NCBI GenBank assembly: GCA_036250195.1
Contig: JAVHZZ010000003.1
Location: forward strand, 297,443,565-297,507,564
Direction: 5' to 3'
DNA length: 64,000 nucleotides
From: Mixophyes australis
Lineage: Eukaryota > Chordata > Amphibia > Anura > Limnodynastidae
Part shown: in pieces, positions 11,887-22,386 of the stretch
Layout: every line of letters begins with the position of its first letter
Numbering within the stretch: position 1 is the first letter of the stretch
Notes under the pieces: generated by a model
Database searches by the model: none
What the model was told of the DNA's origin: nothing
Seen by the model: only the letters and a program-made list of their open reading frames with translations
Position numbers and translations under genes: made by a program

Positions 11887-13859
11887 GTTTGAATACAGGA
11901 TTACTACAGTATACTCAACATTGAACTGCCACCATAGCAGGGGTGCACTCATTCTGTCAAAGCCCAATGTGTATATCTGTTTTTTCTCACTGCACAGGGT
12001 CTGCAAATGTATAGTTCATCATACATCACTGACTGCACTCCATTGATGTGATATAAATAATGCCAAAAAGTAGCATTATTTTAGCTTATACGTTACTATA
12101 CATTATGAAAGCATTGGAATGTTAGTGTTATGGCTATTATGGAATTAGAGTGGACCTGGTATATTGCATAAAACCATATTTAAAAAAAAAAAAGGTTATT
12201 TGGGTTTTGTATGATTCTTCCTGATTTCATTGTTTTACAATCTTCATCTTTCCATCTGCTGCAGAACGACAATTACAAGTGCTCTTGAATCGTTATACAA
12301 CGTTATTGTTGTAAGATCCCTATGAGTTTGAAATAAAGTGCTATGTTAAAAATACTATCAGGTAAGGATTTAGCAAGCTGACTGTGTGTTAAAAATATAA
12401 CTGTCACATTTCTCACTATAAACAATGGTTACAAATGTATGTATGATTTTCCTTGTACAGTGGCAAAAACATTGGCATAAACAGGTAATAGAAGCAAATA
12501 TTTTATGAACAAATGGTTAGTGTATAGATAAGCCAACTGTCCCTTATTTCCAGGAACAGTCCCAATTGTTAAAAATGTGTCTGAAGCCCCAGAAAATTCC
12601 CAGTCCACTTCCTATTATCCATTTACAATTTGCAGTAGCAGCAGTCAGCACAAGACAGGGGGGATATCAATGTCAGGGGAAAATTCGATGTCCGTCTGCA
12701 AGGTGCCGACGGACATCGCCTCGATGTCTGGATGCACACATTTTCGGATGTCCGCCAACAAATCCTTATATCCTTTTCAAAATCTCTTTAGCAGAAAAGG
12801 AGCTACCATTCAGATATAGGCTCATGGCATGTCATCTGAAGGCATAGTGGGGAGAAGGAGGATGGTTTTTACAGTACATGCAGAGCTCAGAGGGGAGTTC
12901 CAAATCCTCTCTGCTCACTATGCATGTGACCATATGCCATGCGGCTTTGGTTACCATAGTAGTCACATGACAGTGTGGAAACTGTGCAGTATTAAAAATC
13001 ATTAATAGCAACCTGAAGAAACAAATTAATTACCAAGCATTTTCATATCCTGCCTGCCACAGTGAATTTTGTTAAAATTACCATTATTTTCATGTACTTG
13101 CTGCTTTAAAATAAAGCTTTTTGTGTCTTTAGGTAAAAGGCAGGAACTGCTTTGCTTGAACAATAATAGGAACTAGTTTTTGTTCTCTGCACAAGCCATT
13201 GGTTCCAAAAACTATACAGATTACACCATTTTTGGATTGTGCAAATGTTGTAGAATGTCATCAGTTGTACTTTTTTCCCATTTTGTACATTCAACACTGA
13301 TAACCGTCAGTCATAACTGTGGCTAGCTTGACATTTCCCCATGGAATTATTGTAAAGATATACACACACACATATATATAAAAATTATTTACATGCATTA
13401 TGATCTGATTATACCAATGAAGTTAATTGTTCACTAAATCACACAATACATTTCATCATGCCCAAAGTCTTTCCATTTTTTTTAAATTACAAAATGGTGA
13501 CTGAAAACTACATTTGCCAGCATGCTATGAATGAGAAATGAAAGTCACGAGTGGCAGTCATGGTGTGTTGTAATAGGCAAAAGAAGCAAACAATTTGTGG
13601 TTATGAGAATGTCCCAGGACAGTACTTATCCTACTTTGAAATATATCTCGACTTACGCTTGGTGCTATTGATCTGCTGGGACATGGTGTTGCCCCTCTGT
13701 GTCACCTCTTCAGACAAGGTTATGATATTCCTCAACCACCATCTTTATTTTCCTAGATTACCCTATTACCATCCTCTACACTGCTAACGCAAGACAACAA
13801 CCCTCTGACCTACATTGCAACACACACAGCACACTCAATACTTTTACCTTTGCATTCTA
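11887..13859. other. no recognisable gene; CpG-containing hairpin at 12,686-12,720
   Basis: CGATGTCCGTC and GACGGACATCG form an 11-bp perfect stem around an 11-base loop, followed by two more 'gatgtc' units, perhaps the core of a decayed MITE (about 12,650-12,785). The 60-93 codon frames here show no motifs. Confidence 0.4.
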
Positions 13860-14066
13860 GCTGGTCCATTGTGCAATATGATGTAGCACATGCCCTTGTG
13901 TTTCTAACTCCCATTGTCCTATAGATTGTAAGCTTGCGAGCAGGGTTCTCTTACCTCTCTGTCTGTATGTATGTATTATCTTATTAATGTTTGTTCCCAA
14001 TTGTAAAGCGCTACGGAATTTGTTGGTGCTATATAAATAAATGTTGATGATGATGATGAATATGTC
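13860..14066 (+). repeat. L2-type LINE/SINE 3' end with GAT tail
   Basis: Contains the diagnostic order 'attgtaagcttgcgagcagg', 'ttgtaaagcgctacgg', 'tgctatataaataaat', then (TGA)n. This is the 3' UTR and tail of L2-type elements. The tail orientation gives the plus strand. It lacks the ORF. Confidence 0.75.
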
Positions 14067-15549
14067 CTCCAAGAGGGAAATTCACAGTTTGTGGTGGTTG
14101 TTTCCCAAAACAACTTGTCAGACTTCAGTTTCTGCAGCCTCTTTTTCCCAGTACTGAGTGCCAGCAAAGCCTGGTACAAACTCATCCACACTTCGAGAAT
14201 GGGACAGCTCTGCCCTGCATTTTGTCTCACTGCCAGGTTGACACAACATTTTTTTTGAGCTTGTGCAGATAGGAGGTGCTCTCCCAAAAGTGGCAGACTC
14301 CTGCATTCTGGCCCTGCTCCTGACTAAAGTGTGGTTCCCAAATTTGATTCTCTTCATTCAACCTCATGATTCCAATATCAGAGACGAAGCATAGCGCATT
14401 CACAGAGTTTATCCTGCAGGTTAGTATATAATTGTACTGTTAATAAAGCCATAGATTGAATTAAATGTTGGTCTGTATGGACACGTCATGTTCCTGCTCT
14501 GATCTTATATTATGATTTAATGCTTCTTCACATAGGTAATGTGGGATGATCTGTCATCTGTGAGGCCCTTGAAAAATATCACATTTACCATCACTGGCTT
14601 AAATGTACCTACTTAGCAGTTCAGTGTCACTGGAAATTATTCTAATTAAATATTAAAATGTCAATTCACTAAATTAAGTACTTAGTTAAAAAAGCATTAC
14701 AGGGTTTACCAGCTTATTATAGTAAATCACTTGCAGGTGTGCATGCATAAGTTATGAAAATATGATAGTTTAATTTCTTTCAATTAGTACATATCCATAT
14801 TATTCATATAGTATATTAAAATCAAATAAGGAGCTATACTAGATGGTACAAAGCCTAGGCCCAGATATAGGTTTAGATAGAGAAAAATGAATCTTGTTAT
14901 CCATCTTTAAATATAGTAAATGTATTTTAATTTTTATTATATCATTATGCCTGATGAATGCACACACTTTTCAGTTTCAGTATAAGAAACATTTCAAGCG
15001 GGGGAAATATATGTATGCAGAGATTATGACTTGATACATGCAAAATGTATTACTATAACATTTTACACATTTCTCAAATTACGTATCATTGTTTCATAAA
15101 ATAGGTGCTTTGTTTATTATATCAAAATGTACTATTGCTATTTGCAACTGGCTCTGTGAAAAAACTATAAATAAAAGAAAACACTGAAGTTGAAATTAAA
15201 GGAAAGTAAAAAAAACTATTTTATAATTATCATTCCATTACTAGTTTTGGAGCAGATGCATCTTTATTACTAAAATGTTTTAATGCACTAACATCATTGA
15301 CATTCTGAAGGTACAGGTAAGTGTGAGTGGTGTAAGAAAATAAAATATAAATCAATTAGAAGAGTTTGCTGATGACAATATGTAGGGGTAGTTTTTCAGG
15401 AAAAAAATAAAACCCTGACATTAAAAATTTTCAATATAAAGTGTTATTGTAAAATGCACTTTTCTGTCTCAACATGAATATTCACTCAGCTCTGTGTACA
15501 CATGGAGCATTGTGGATTATTTAATAGGTGTTTGTAAAGTGCAAAAATA
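14067..15549. other. no recognisable gene
   Basis: AT-rich sequence with several short frames on the minus strand (14,118-14,357, 13,976-14,287) that overlap the LINE tail and one another and show no motif. No TIRs or tandem repeats seen. Confidence 0.4.
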
Positions 15550-15728
15550 GGGGGTATATTTTTACTGAACTGCGGGTTTGAATAAGTGGAGATGTTGCCT
15601 ATAGCAACCAATCAGATTCTAGCAGTCATTTTGTAGAATGTACTAAATAAATGATAGCTAGAATCTGATTGGTTGCTATAGGCAACATCTTCAGTTTTTC
15701 AAACTCGCAGTTCAGTAAATATACCCCC
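15550..15728. mobile_element. palindromic MITE (GGGGTATATTTACT ends)
   Basis: A nearly complete inverted repeat: GGGGGTATATTTTTACTGAA at the left is mirrored at the right, and inner arms 'gttgcctatagcaaccaat' and 'attggttgctataggcaac' flank a short loop near 15,640. About 179 bp, non-coding. A second copy is at 48,276-48,450. The whole transcript could fold into one long hairpin. Confidence 0.85.
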
Positions 15729-16234
15729 AAATGTAAAGCACTACATGCCAGCTATGGTTTCTAGGACATCACTGACCACGATCATGTGTTAAATCGAGCA
15801 AAAGTTATGGTGCTTCATTGTCATCTTAAAGATAATAAGTCACCTTAAATATAATAACTGTAAGTAAACAGAAAGGACACACAGAATGTTTGATAGAGTT
15901 AGTTAAGTATAAACATTTCAGTTATATTGTAAACTGCGTCATTAATACACAAATTTTGCTGTACATTACGGGATAAAGGATTGAAAATTATTAAATAAAA
16001 TAGTATACCCATGTCTAAATAGCTTTTTCATGGGTTGCTAGTTTACAAATTTCTGAAATATGGGAGTGTTACCTGAAGGCTTATAACCTGTACTAGCTCT
16101 TTAGATGTCTTGTTTTAAAACCTGCTTAATTGAGACAGGCATGAGCAGCTGTCAATGCCCTTTTCACTAAATATCATTATAAAGTGATGGCTAGCTTCTC
16201 TGATCGCCCACCTCCACCACTCTACCCCTTCAAA

Positions 16235-16306
16235 TATCTATCTGCTCGTCTATCTATCTATCTATCTATCTATCTACCTACCTACCGACCTATCTATCTA
16301 TCTATC
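16235..16306 (+). repeat. (CTAT)n microsatellite
   Basis: Tandem TATC units with CTAC and CGAC variants in the middle. Confidence 0.95.
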
Positions 16307-16566
16307 ACAAATGACTCTCACAAGAAAAATACAAAAGTGGTTTAATGTAGCATCATACATCAATGTTTCAGTTTCCAGTAGAACCTGTTTCAAGACATCT
16401 CACAAGGGAAAGACACAATAATAAACACCCAGAATGGGTGTGGTTGAACAGAAGATTATCATCGAGTATGACTCATAAAATTCCTAACAACATTATAGAG
16501 GGTAAGTCATAATATGTCTGATATTAAAAAAGCATGCCTCTATTAAGACATAAACCGCCATATAAA

Positions 16567-16744
16567 GGGGGGTATTCAATTGTCCGCGGGATCCGGCGCG
16601 GAAAAACTAATACCGTTAATACGGTAATCTCCAGCGAGTAAATTACCGTATTAACGGTTTTTCCACGCAGGATTACGGTAATAACGGTAATCCTGCGCGG
16701 ACTGCGGGATTTTCAGCAATCCCGCCAACAATTGAATACCCCCC
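16567..16744. mobile_element. CpG-rich palindromic MITE (GGGGGGTATTCAATTG ends)
   Basis: Ends GGGGGGTATTCAATTG and CAATTGAATACCCCCC are perfect inverted repeats 178 bp apart. The inside has further inverted pairs ('taccgttaatacggtaat' and 'attaccgtattaacgg'), giving a cruciform-like layout. Flanks have AAA on both sides (possible 3-bp TSD). Related to 4,234-4,386. Confidence 0.88.
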
Positions 16745-16827
16745 AAAGAATCCAAATAAAGTGCTAAATGATTAAACTAAATAGTGAAATAAAAGTTAAA
16801 CAAAGGAATGTTACAGTTTCACAATTA

Positions 16828-17278
16828 CCGTATTTCCCTATGTATAAGGCGCTCCCATGTATAAGACACACCTTAATTTTGGCCCCGAAATTTGAAAAAA
16901 AATATATTACGGTAGCTGTCAAAGTGTGTGGAGATTACAGGGACTTGCTGCCGGCGGCTGCACAACTATGTGCAGGTCCGTTCGGCAGAGACAGGCAGGG
17001 AGAATGTGCTAGCCGGCTGCTCTAATCAGTGGCAGGCCCCCCGCTGCCATTGTACCGATGCCCCCCTCCCCCTGGATCCCCCACTGCCACTGTACCGATG
17101 CCCCCCTCCCCCTGGATCCCCCGCTGCCACTGTACCGCTGCCCCCCTCCCCCTGAATTCCCACGCTGCCACTGTAACGCTGTGTACCCCCTGGATCCCCG
17201 CTACCACTGTATAAGACGCACCCAGTTTTTAGACCCCAAATTTTGGGGGAAAAGGTGCGTCTTATACATGGGGAAATA
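16828..17278. mobile_element. TIR element with TATAAGACGCACC ends
   Basis: The left end 'ccgtatttccctatgtataa' is mirrored at the right by 'ttatacatggggaaata'. Each end carries two copies of a TATAAGRCRCACC motif in opposite senses (16,843 and 16,859 on the left; 17,209 and 17,254 on the right). The centre is unusually GC-rich and holds a 40-bp minisatellite. Proline-rich frames on the plus strand are by-products of that tandem repeat. Superfamily not assigned. Confidence 0.75.
17038..17206 (+). repeat. 40-bp GC-rich minisatellite, about 4 copies
   Basis: Units contain GCTGCCACTGTACCG followed by 'cccccctccccctggatccc'. Unit starts at 17,045, 17,085, 17,125, 17,167 and 17,202 give periods of 40, 40, 42 and 35. 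The C-rich strand could form G-quadruplex structures on the complement. Confidence 0.85.
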
Positions 17279-17489
17279 CAAATTCTGCATCTATTAAAAC
17301 TGTGCAATATAGCTACATGATTCAAAAAAACTATGGACACTTACAAACACAGCTATAGAGCTACAGTATATAAAACTTTTAAATAAATAGATTTCACCAT
17401 ATTAATTATTTAACCTAATGATGACATTTTTTGAGCCAATAATTTTATTTTTTATATAAAAAATCACTAAATTATCACTAATGAAAAAT

Positions 17490-17610
17490 AGAGATGTTCG
17501 CTGACCCCCGTGTTCTGATTTTGGTTTTGGATCTGTATTAACTTTGTGTTTTGGTTTTGGCAAAACCGCCCTTGCGTGTTTTGGTTTTGGTTTTGGGTCC
17601 CTATTTGCCA
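17490..17610 (+). repeat. TTTTGG-rich dispersed repeat
   Basis: Repeated TTTTGGTTTTGG blocks are separated by 'gatctgtattaactttgtg' and 'caaaaccgcccttgcgtg'. On the minus strand this gives a Lys-Pro repeat frame (PKPKPKHA), which is compositional. It looks like a fragment of a dispersed amphibian repeat. A CpG within each block is partly decayed. Confidence 0.5.
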
Positions 17611-17997
17611 TTGTAATTCACAGCAAAGAAACTATAAATTGGCAAAAATATATATCTCAATGTAAAAAAAAAATTAAAAAAGAAAATAAAGTTAAAGTCT
17701 AGCAGAACTCCCTGTACATATTGATGCAGTTAATGAGTGAGTCTATAGTACTGCAGATTGAGAGATTTATTCAAACCTATTTGAGCAACTGTCTACAAAT
17801 AATTGATCTATCCATTTTCAAGTTGTATTCATTTATGACCATGGTATCCTCATCTAGTGCCATATAAATTAATCAGTAACCAATGTTTCCTTTGTGCAAG
17901 ACTGAAGTGCCATGTGAAAGGTTGCCCAGCTGAGGAGCCCATGAAGAGGGCGAAGACGGAAAAGAGAACAAACAGCCAGGAGAAGAAAAGAAGAAAA

Positions 17998-18540
17998 GTC
18001 AAGAAGTAAAGAAGACTGGACTTATCCATCCTGGTATCCAGTGCAGGTAGGATCCATTTCTTCTTTGCAGATCCCGGCGCAGGTGACATTTGGCAAATGA
18101 GCCAATCAGGGCTCAGTTCCAACTGTCGAGCAATCAGCAGCCGTGAAGGTGAGCCAATCCAGACTCATCTCTGGGTGTTTTTCATTTTTGGTGCTGCCAA
18201 TCATAGCTCCCCACACCACCACGTGTTCGCAGTGGCTAGAATTTAAGTCACCGTGACCGACATTTTGTCAAGAAGTAAAGAAGACTGGACTTATTCATCC
18301 TGGTATCCAGTGCAGGTAGGATCCATTTCTTCTTTGCAGATCCCGGCGCATGTGACATTTGGCAAGTGAGCCAATCAGGGCTCAGTTCCAACTGTCGAGC
18401 AATCAGCAGCCGTGAAGGTGAGCCAATCCAGACTCATCTCTGGGTGTTTTTTTTTTTTGGTGCTGCCAATCATAGCTCCCCACACCACCACGTGTTCGTG
18501 GTGGCTAGAATTTAAGTCACCGTGACCGACATTTTGTCAA
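17998..18540 (+). promoter_or_regulatory. 269-bp tandem duplication with CCAAT boxes and E-box
   Basis: Two head-to-tail copies (17,998-18,266 and 18,267-about 18,535) start at 'gtcaagaagtaaagaagact', with period 269 and only a few differences (for example cttatcc/cttattc, gtgttcgcag/gtgttcgtgg). Each copy carries three CCAAT sequences (gagccaatcagg, gagccaatccag, ctgccaatcata), one CACGTG E-box (accaccacgtgttc) and a 'caggtaggatcc' that looks like a splice donor. This resembles the tandem promoter monomers at the 5' end of some LINEs or a duplicated LTR/promoter unit. No ORF follows that I can recognise. Regulatory function is inferred. Confidence 0.6.
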
Positions 18541-19080
18541 AAGTCTAGCAGCTGTGAAACAAGACGGACGTTGCGGGACGTCCAGAGGTGCCGCGTCAAG
18601 AACAGGAGACGTCGGCTGCAGGGAGCCCTTGTAAAGGCTAGGAGCCAGGAAGATCTAAAGACAGTGGAAGTGGTGCTGGAAGGAAACCGGGTATCCTGCA
18701 CAGCTAATAACCCCTGATAAATAGGTTGGGCACAAGGTCCATGACACAATTTGGGCACTTGGTCTGTGGGCAATAGTGAACAAAAGGTCATGTCCAATTA
18801 GGTAGATACGTATTTTTTGTCTAGGCGCATACTAGTTCATGGGCATAAGGCCCTGGTCTTATTCTGGGCACTAGGCTCGAGCCAGCATTAGGGGGGGCAA
18901 AAGGCCCGGCCAGCAGTTATGTGTTACTAGAGAGAGAGTAATACCTTGAGGGGCACTGACAGGCCTTAGGTCTGAGGCAAAAGACAGGCATTGCTGAAGA
19001 TAATATTCTAAGGGTGGGCAGCTGTACATAAAATTATAAAGTAACAATTCTTCTGTGGCAACCATCCCTTCATCCGTTGA
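18541..19080 (+). repeat. leader-like sequence with irregular GGGCA...AGGYCC repeats
   Basis: Follows the tandem promoter-like units directly. From 18,725 to 18,910 a motif like GGGCACAAGGTCC recurs at about 18,727, 18,751, 18,768, 18,841, 18,867 and 18,893, with irregular spacing of 16-70 bases. The sequence up to 19,080 is GC-richer than its surroundings. It may be the 5' untranslated part of the same mobile element, truncated before any coding region. Confidence 0.4.
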
Positions 19081-19539
19081 AAGTGTTGTACAGTATCATG
19101 GCACACTTTGTGCTATGCTAACATTTGTTTTAGTTCTGGGTGAGATCTGACTGCAAAGTATTTCTCAATATTTTTAGCTTATTGGTATAAGCAAAATGTG
19201 ATCTGCTGCTATGATTGCTGCTTTTTCATTTTGCCAATTTTAACAAAGCTTTACCTGAACTTAGGCAGTAAATTACAAACTTGTCATACTAGTTTACGGT
19301 CCAGAAGTGGTATAGAAGCTCATAGTTTATTAGGACAAGATGCCATATTTATGACATTCATTTGATATTAAAAGAAAGGCATATCACCTAGAGATAGTAA
19401 AGAATCAGGTTTACTTTGTACTCATTTTCTATGATAAATCTTCATGATGTATATTTTTCTTTTATACCCAAAATCCAATTCTCTATTTATTCTAAATAAC
19501 CATGGGGTTATGGTAATACACTGTTTACATTAGAATAAA

Positions 19540-19695
19540 AGCGCTCATGAACAAGGCTCTCTCTCCCCTCTACATCATGTCTGAACCTCATTTCTCAGCC
19601 TCATATGTAGTATGTATTCTGTATGATTTTTCAGACTGACTGATTGGCGCTGCAGATCTTTGTGGCACCTTGCAATTAAACAATAATTATAATGA
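19540..19695 (+). repeat. L2-type LINE 3' end, decayed
   Basis: The sequence 'ggcgctgcagatctttgtgg' followed by 'caccttgcaattaaacaata' and 'attataatgat' matches the L2-type terminus plus AT tail. Just upstream 'acaaggctctctctcccctc' may be the ORF end. Confidence 0.5.
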
Positions 19696-20013
19696 TTACA
19701 ACCTTAAAGGTTATTTCTCAACCATTTGTAGAAGATGCTATTAAACTACTTGCCACTGTTATATTAAACTTATATACTAAGCATTTTCCAAGCATTCTAA
19801 ATGATCTTGTATCCATAACACATTTTAAATGTATAAAACTGTTTAAGCACTTATATTACATCGTGCATAGATAAATAAAATGCACTCTCCTTATGGTCTA
19901 TTGGGGTCTGGGAGGCCCTGGCAGCAATAGGTTACCATTTTTACAGTCATAATTCCAAATACCGGAAAGCAGCAACACCAGAGGCCCTCCCAACAGCTCA
20001 GATCTAAATACTA

Positions 20014-20334
20014 GGAGCCTGAGTCATTAAGGAAACTAAGGAAAAAGAAGGAGTAAATGTTGTCTGGGACAAACCATGTTACAATGCAAGGGGTGCAAAT
20101 GAGTTAATTATTTTGCAAATAAGTTAAATACTGGCTGTTTTTTCATGTAGCACACAAATACTTGATAGCTTTATTTTTACATTGAAATTTAAAGTTAATC
20201 TAGGACATGCCCTATCCAACTATAAATATCTCCCCACATTTTAAATGTACCTCCCCTCCAATGCAACATAGTTTTGCCCAGATGTAAAGTTACTGCTTTT
20301 TTATGCTTTGCTCTCCTTAATGACTCAGGCCCTA
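20014..20334. mobile_element. MITE (GGCCTGAGTCATTAAGGA ends)
   Basis: The left end 'gagcctgagtcattaagga' and the right end 'tccttaatgactcaggcc' are inverted repeats, with a 'cta' on each side (possible 3-bp TSD). The inside has the family words 'acaatgcaaggggtgcaaat' and 'ggctgttttttcatgtagca'. Other copies are at 1,549, 24,474, 56,561 and 63,577, so this is a locally abundant family of about 320 bp. Non-coding. Confidence 0.85.
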
Positions 20335-21713
20335 GACCTTTTAGCCTACACTAGGTGTTGCCAATGCCTTCTGGATTTTGGCTGCAAGTGAACCTGGAGC
20401 AGACACATACCCCACACTATAGTTAATGTAAAATATCCAGGCTGCCTCTAACAACCTGTGAGAGCAATCTTCAAAATATGAACATAGCTTAATCCAAGCA
20501 AAACCTAGATCAACGAAGCACTGATGAGGCATAAGGAAACTATGATAATTAAATATATGTTGTCACTAGGAGTGATGGGGAGAGGAAGAAAGGGCAAAAG
20601 TGGGGAAGGTTAAGGGGTAACCCTTCAAAACCCTGTCCAAGAGTGTTAGCTAGGGTTTGAACTTGTCTGACCCCAAGCCCAGTGGAGGGAATAGGATTAT
20701 TTTCTGGCCTCATTGAAGTGGGAGAGGTGGAACATTTACTAATCATTCAACAAGACACCAGACTCGTGAATCTATCCCAGACAAAATTGAGTGTCCACAA
20801 GTTAGCAAAAGAGAGTGATGAAAGAAGGGTTTAAACAGGTTCCTCCATCAAGGCCTAACATGAGAAGAGGCCTGCTATGTGATGTGAAGACTACTGTGGG
20901 TTTCATAGTTTTCAGATTCCAACCAACAAAACCAGGTATTCACAAATGTCAAGTAGTGATATCTGGAGTAAAATGAAAGATTCTTCATATCTATCTAAAA
21001 GTCTAGCTTATGGAACAATTCCTGTAAAGCAGGGGAAGAGGGAGATTTCCATTGGGCAGCACTGCCTTGGCAGCACTGTTCAGGTATTTACGAATGGATT
21101 TCATATATTAAAAAAGCAAGATATTGATCAAATTATGAATGATGTGCTAGTATGCAGAGATGTGCCAGTCGTCTAGAACATCTGGCAAGAACTTTATGCA
21201 TCTCAATTACTAAGATATTTGAGGACCTGGCAAGAATGAATTGTAACATCTTCGTACACTGGAGGTCACTAACGCAATACCAAAGTCTTTCCCCGGGCCT
21301 CTGTATAGCCAGGTAGATCAGAAAATAATTTTTCAACCAGGACTTTGTAAATTTTTTGAACTCTGTTTTGGATACTGCTCTGTAGGACAGAGGCTTTCAA
21401 ATAAAGATAAATCCCTCCCCAGTGTTACAATTGAACCTGCCTTAATCAAAAAAATATTGTATTTGAAGATATTACTGGTGGTCTGAGGCAGATAGGTGAA
21501 ACTATCCATGAGCGCTGAGCATGCCCAGATTCCATTAGTACTAACAGACCCATGACTGCAGCCACTCCCTAAAAGCACATGCTAAGCATCATAAGTTACT
21601 AGTGTTAATTTCATCAGTCAGGGAATTAGAAATGCCAGGAAAGAAAACAAAAGTTCATCTAACATGAGCCACTGCTTGCCTGGTCTATTCCATGATCCAA
21701 GAGGGTAACACAG
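20335..21713. other. unassigned sequence next to an L1 relic
   Basis: Short minus-strand frames (65-81 codons) at 20,549, 21,133 and 21,333 may be the remote C-terminal part of the L1 seen at 22,387-23,821, since they lie beyond the solo LTR in the same strand. I see no diagnostic motif, so they are not called as genes. Confidence 0.3.
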
Positions 21714-22386
21714 TGTCACGGACTAAGTGTGACAGATGGCTACTTGCTGGTATTGACACAGCTAAACTTGGAGGCGCAGAGTCTAACGTGCCTCTGGTCT
21801 TCGCCAGGGACCCCCACAAGGAGGTATGGGTTTTTCTGCAAGAGACATGCAGGACTCGGTTCTCCAAGCCAGCTACCAATGAAGTAGCGGGATAATAGGT
21901 GTAGTCATAGAGTCTAAAGTCAAGCCATGCGGGATGCAAGGTACCATGGGTTAATCCAAAAGAGTAGTCAGGAAGTCAGGAGTCAGATGCCTGGAGAGAT
22001 GAATAGAGCACAAGGGAATATGCAAGGTCAGGGTTAGGAATAGCCAAGTCAGAACCCAGGAGATTAATCAGAAGACAGGAGCTGAACCTGAAGCGCTGGA
22101 GCATAAGGAGACCTGATGCTCTGGCACCCTAGTGGAGACAGAGCCTCCTATATATAGGGGAAGCTGAGACCTGATTGGCCAGTGAGGATTTTGGTGGTGA
22201 GAATGCATCGGACTGCCGATAATGCAGTGACGTAGTGTCCCATTGCCTAGCAACTGGATGCAGAAATAACTACGCATGCGCACGCCGGGCACTAACCAGG
22301 AAATGAAAGCGTCGCTAGGCAATGGCTGAGCAGAGAGGATGGGCCATCCCCGGAACCCAGTGGAAGTGCGGGAGCGGTGCCTGACA
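21714..22386 (-). mobile_element. Gypsy-type solo LTR
   Basis: Read on the minus strand the unit runs TGTCAGGCACC...CCGTGACA, 673 bp, with the TG...CA ends of an LTR. It has a TATATATAGG box near 22,150 and a CCAAT-like 'ggccaatcagg' upstream of it. Flanks are CACAG (21,709-21,713) and TACAG (22,387-22,391), a 5-bp TSD with one mismatch. No internal region is attached. Its U5 side resembles the LTR at 40,247-40,560 ('cagggacccccaca' and 'aggtgtagtca' in common order). It lies inside an L1 relic. Confidence 0.8.

Noticed and set aside
16928..17297. Proline-rich frames on both strands
   Set aside because: They are translations of the 40-bp minisatellite; the periodicity explains them.
17402..17611. 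Lys-Pro repeat protein on the minus strand
   Set aside because: Caused by TTTTGG repeats in a dispersed non-coding element.
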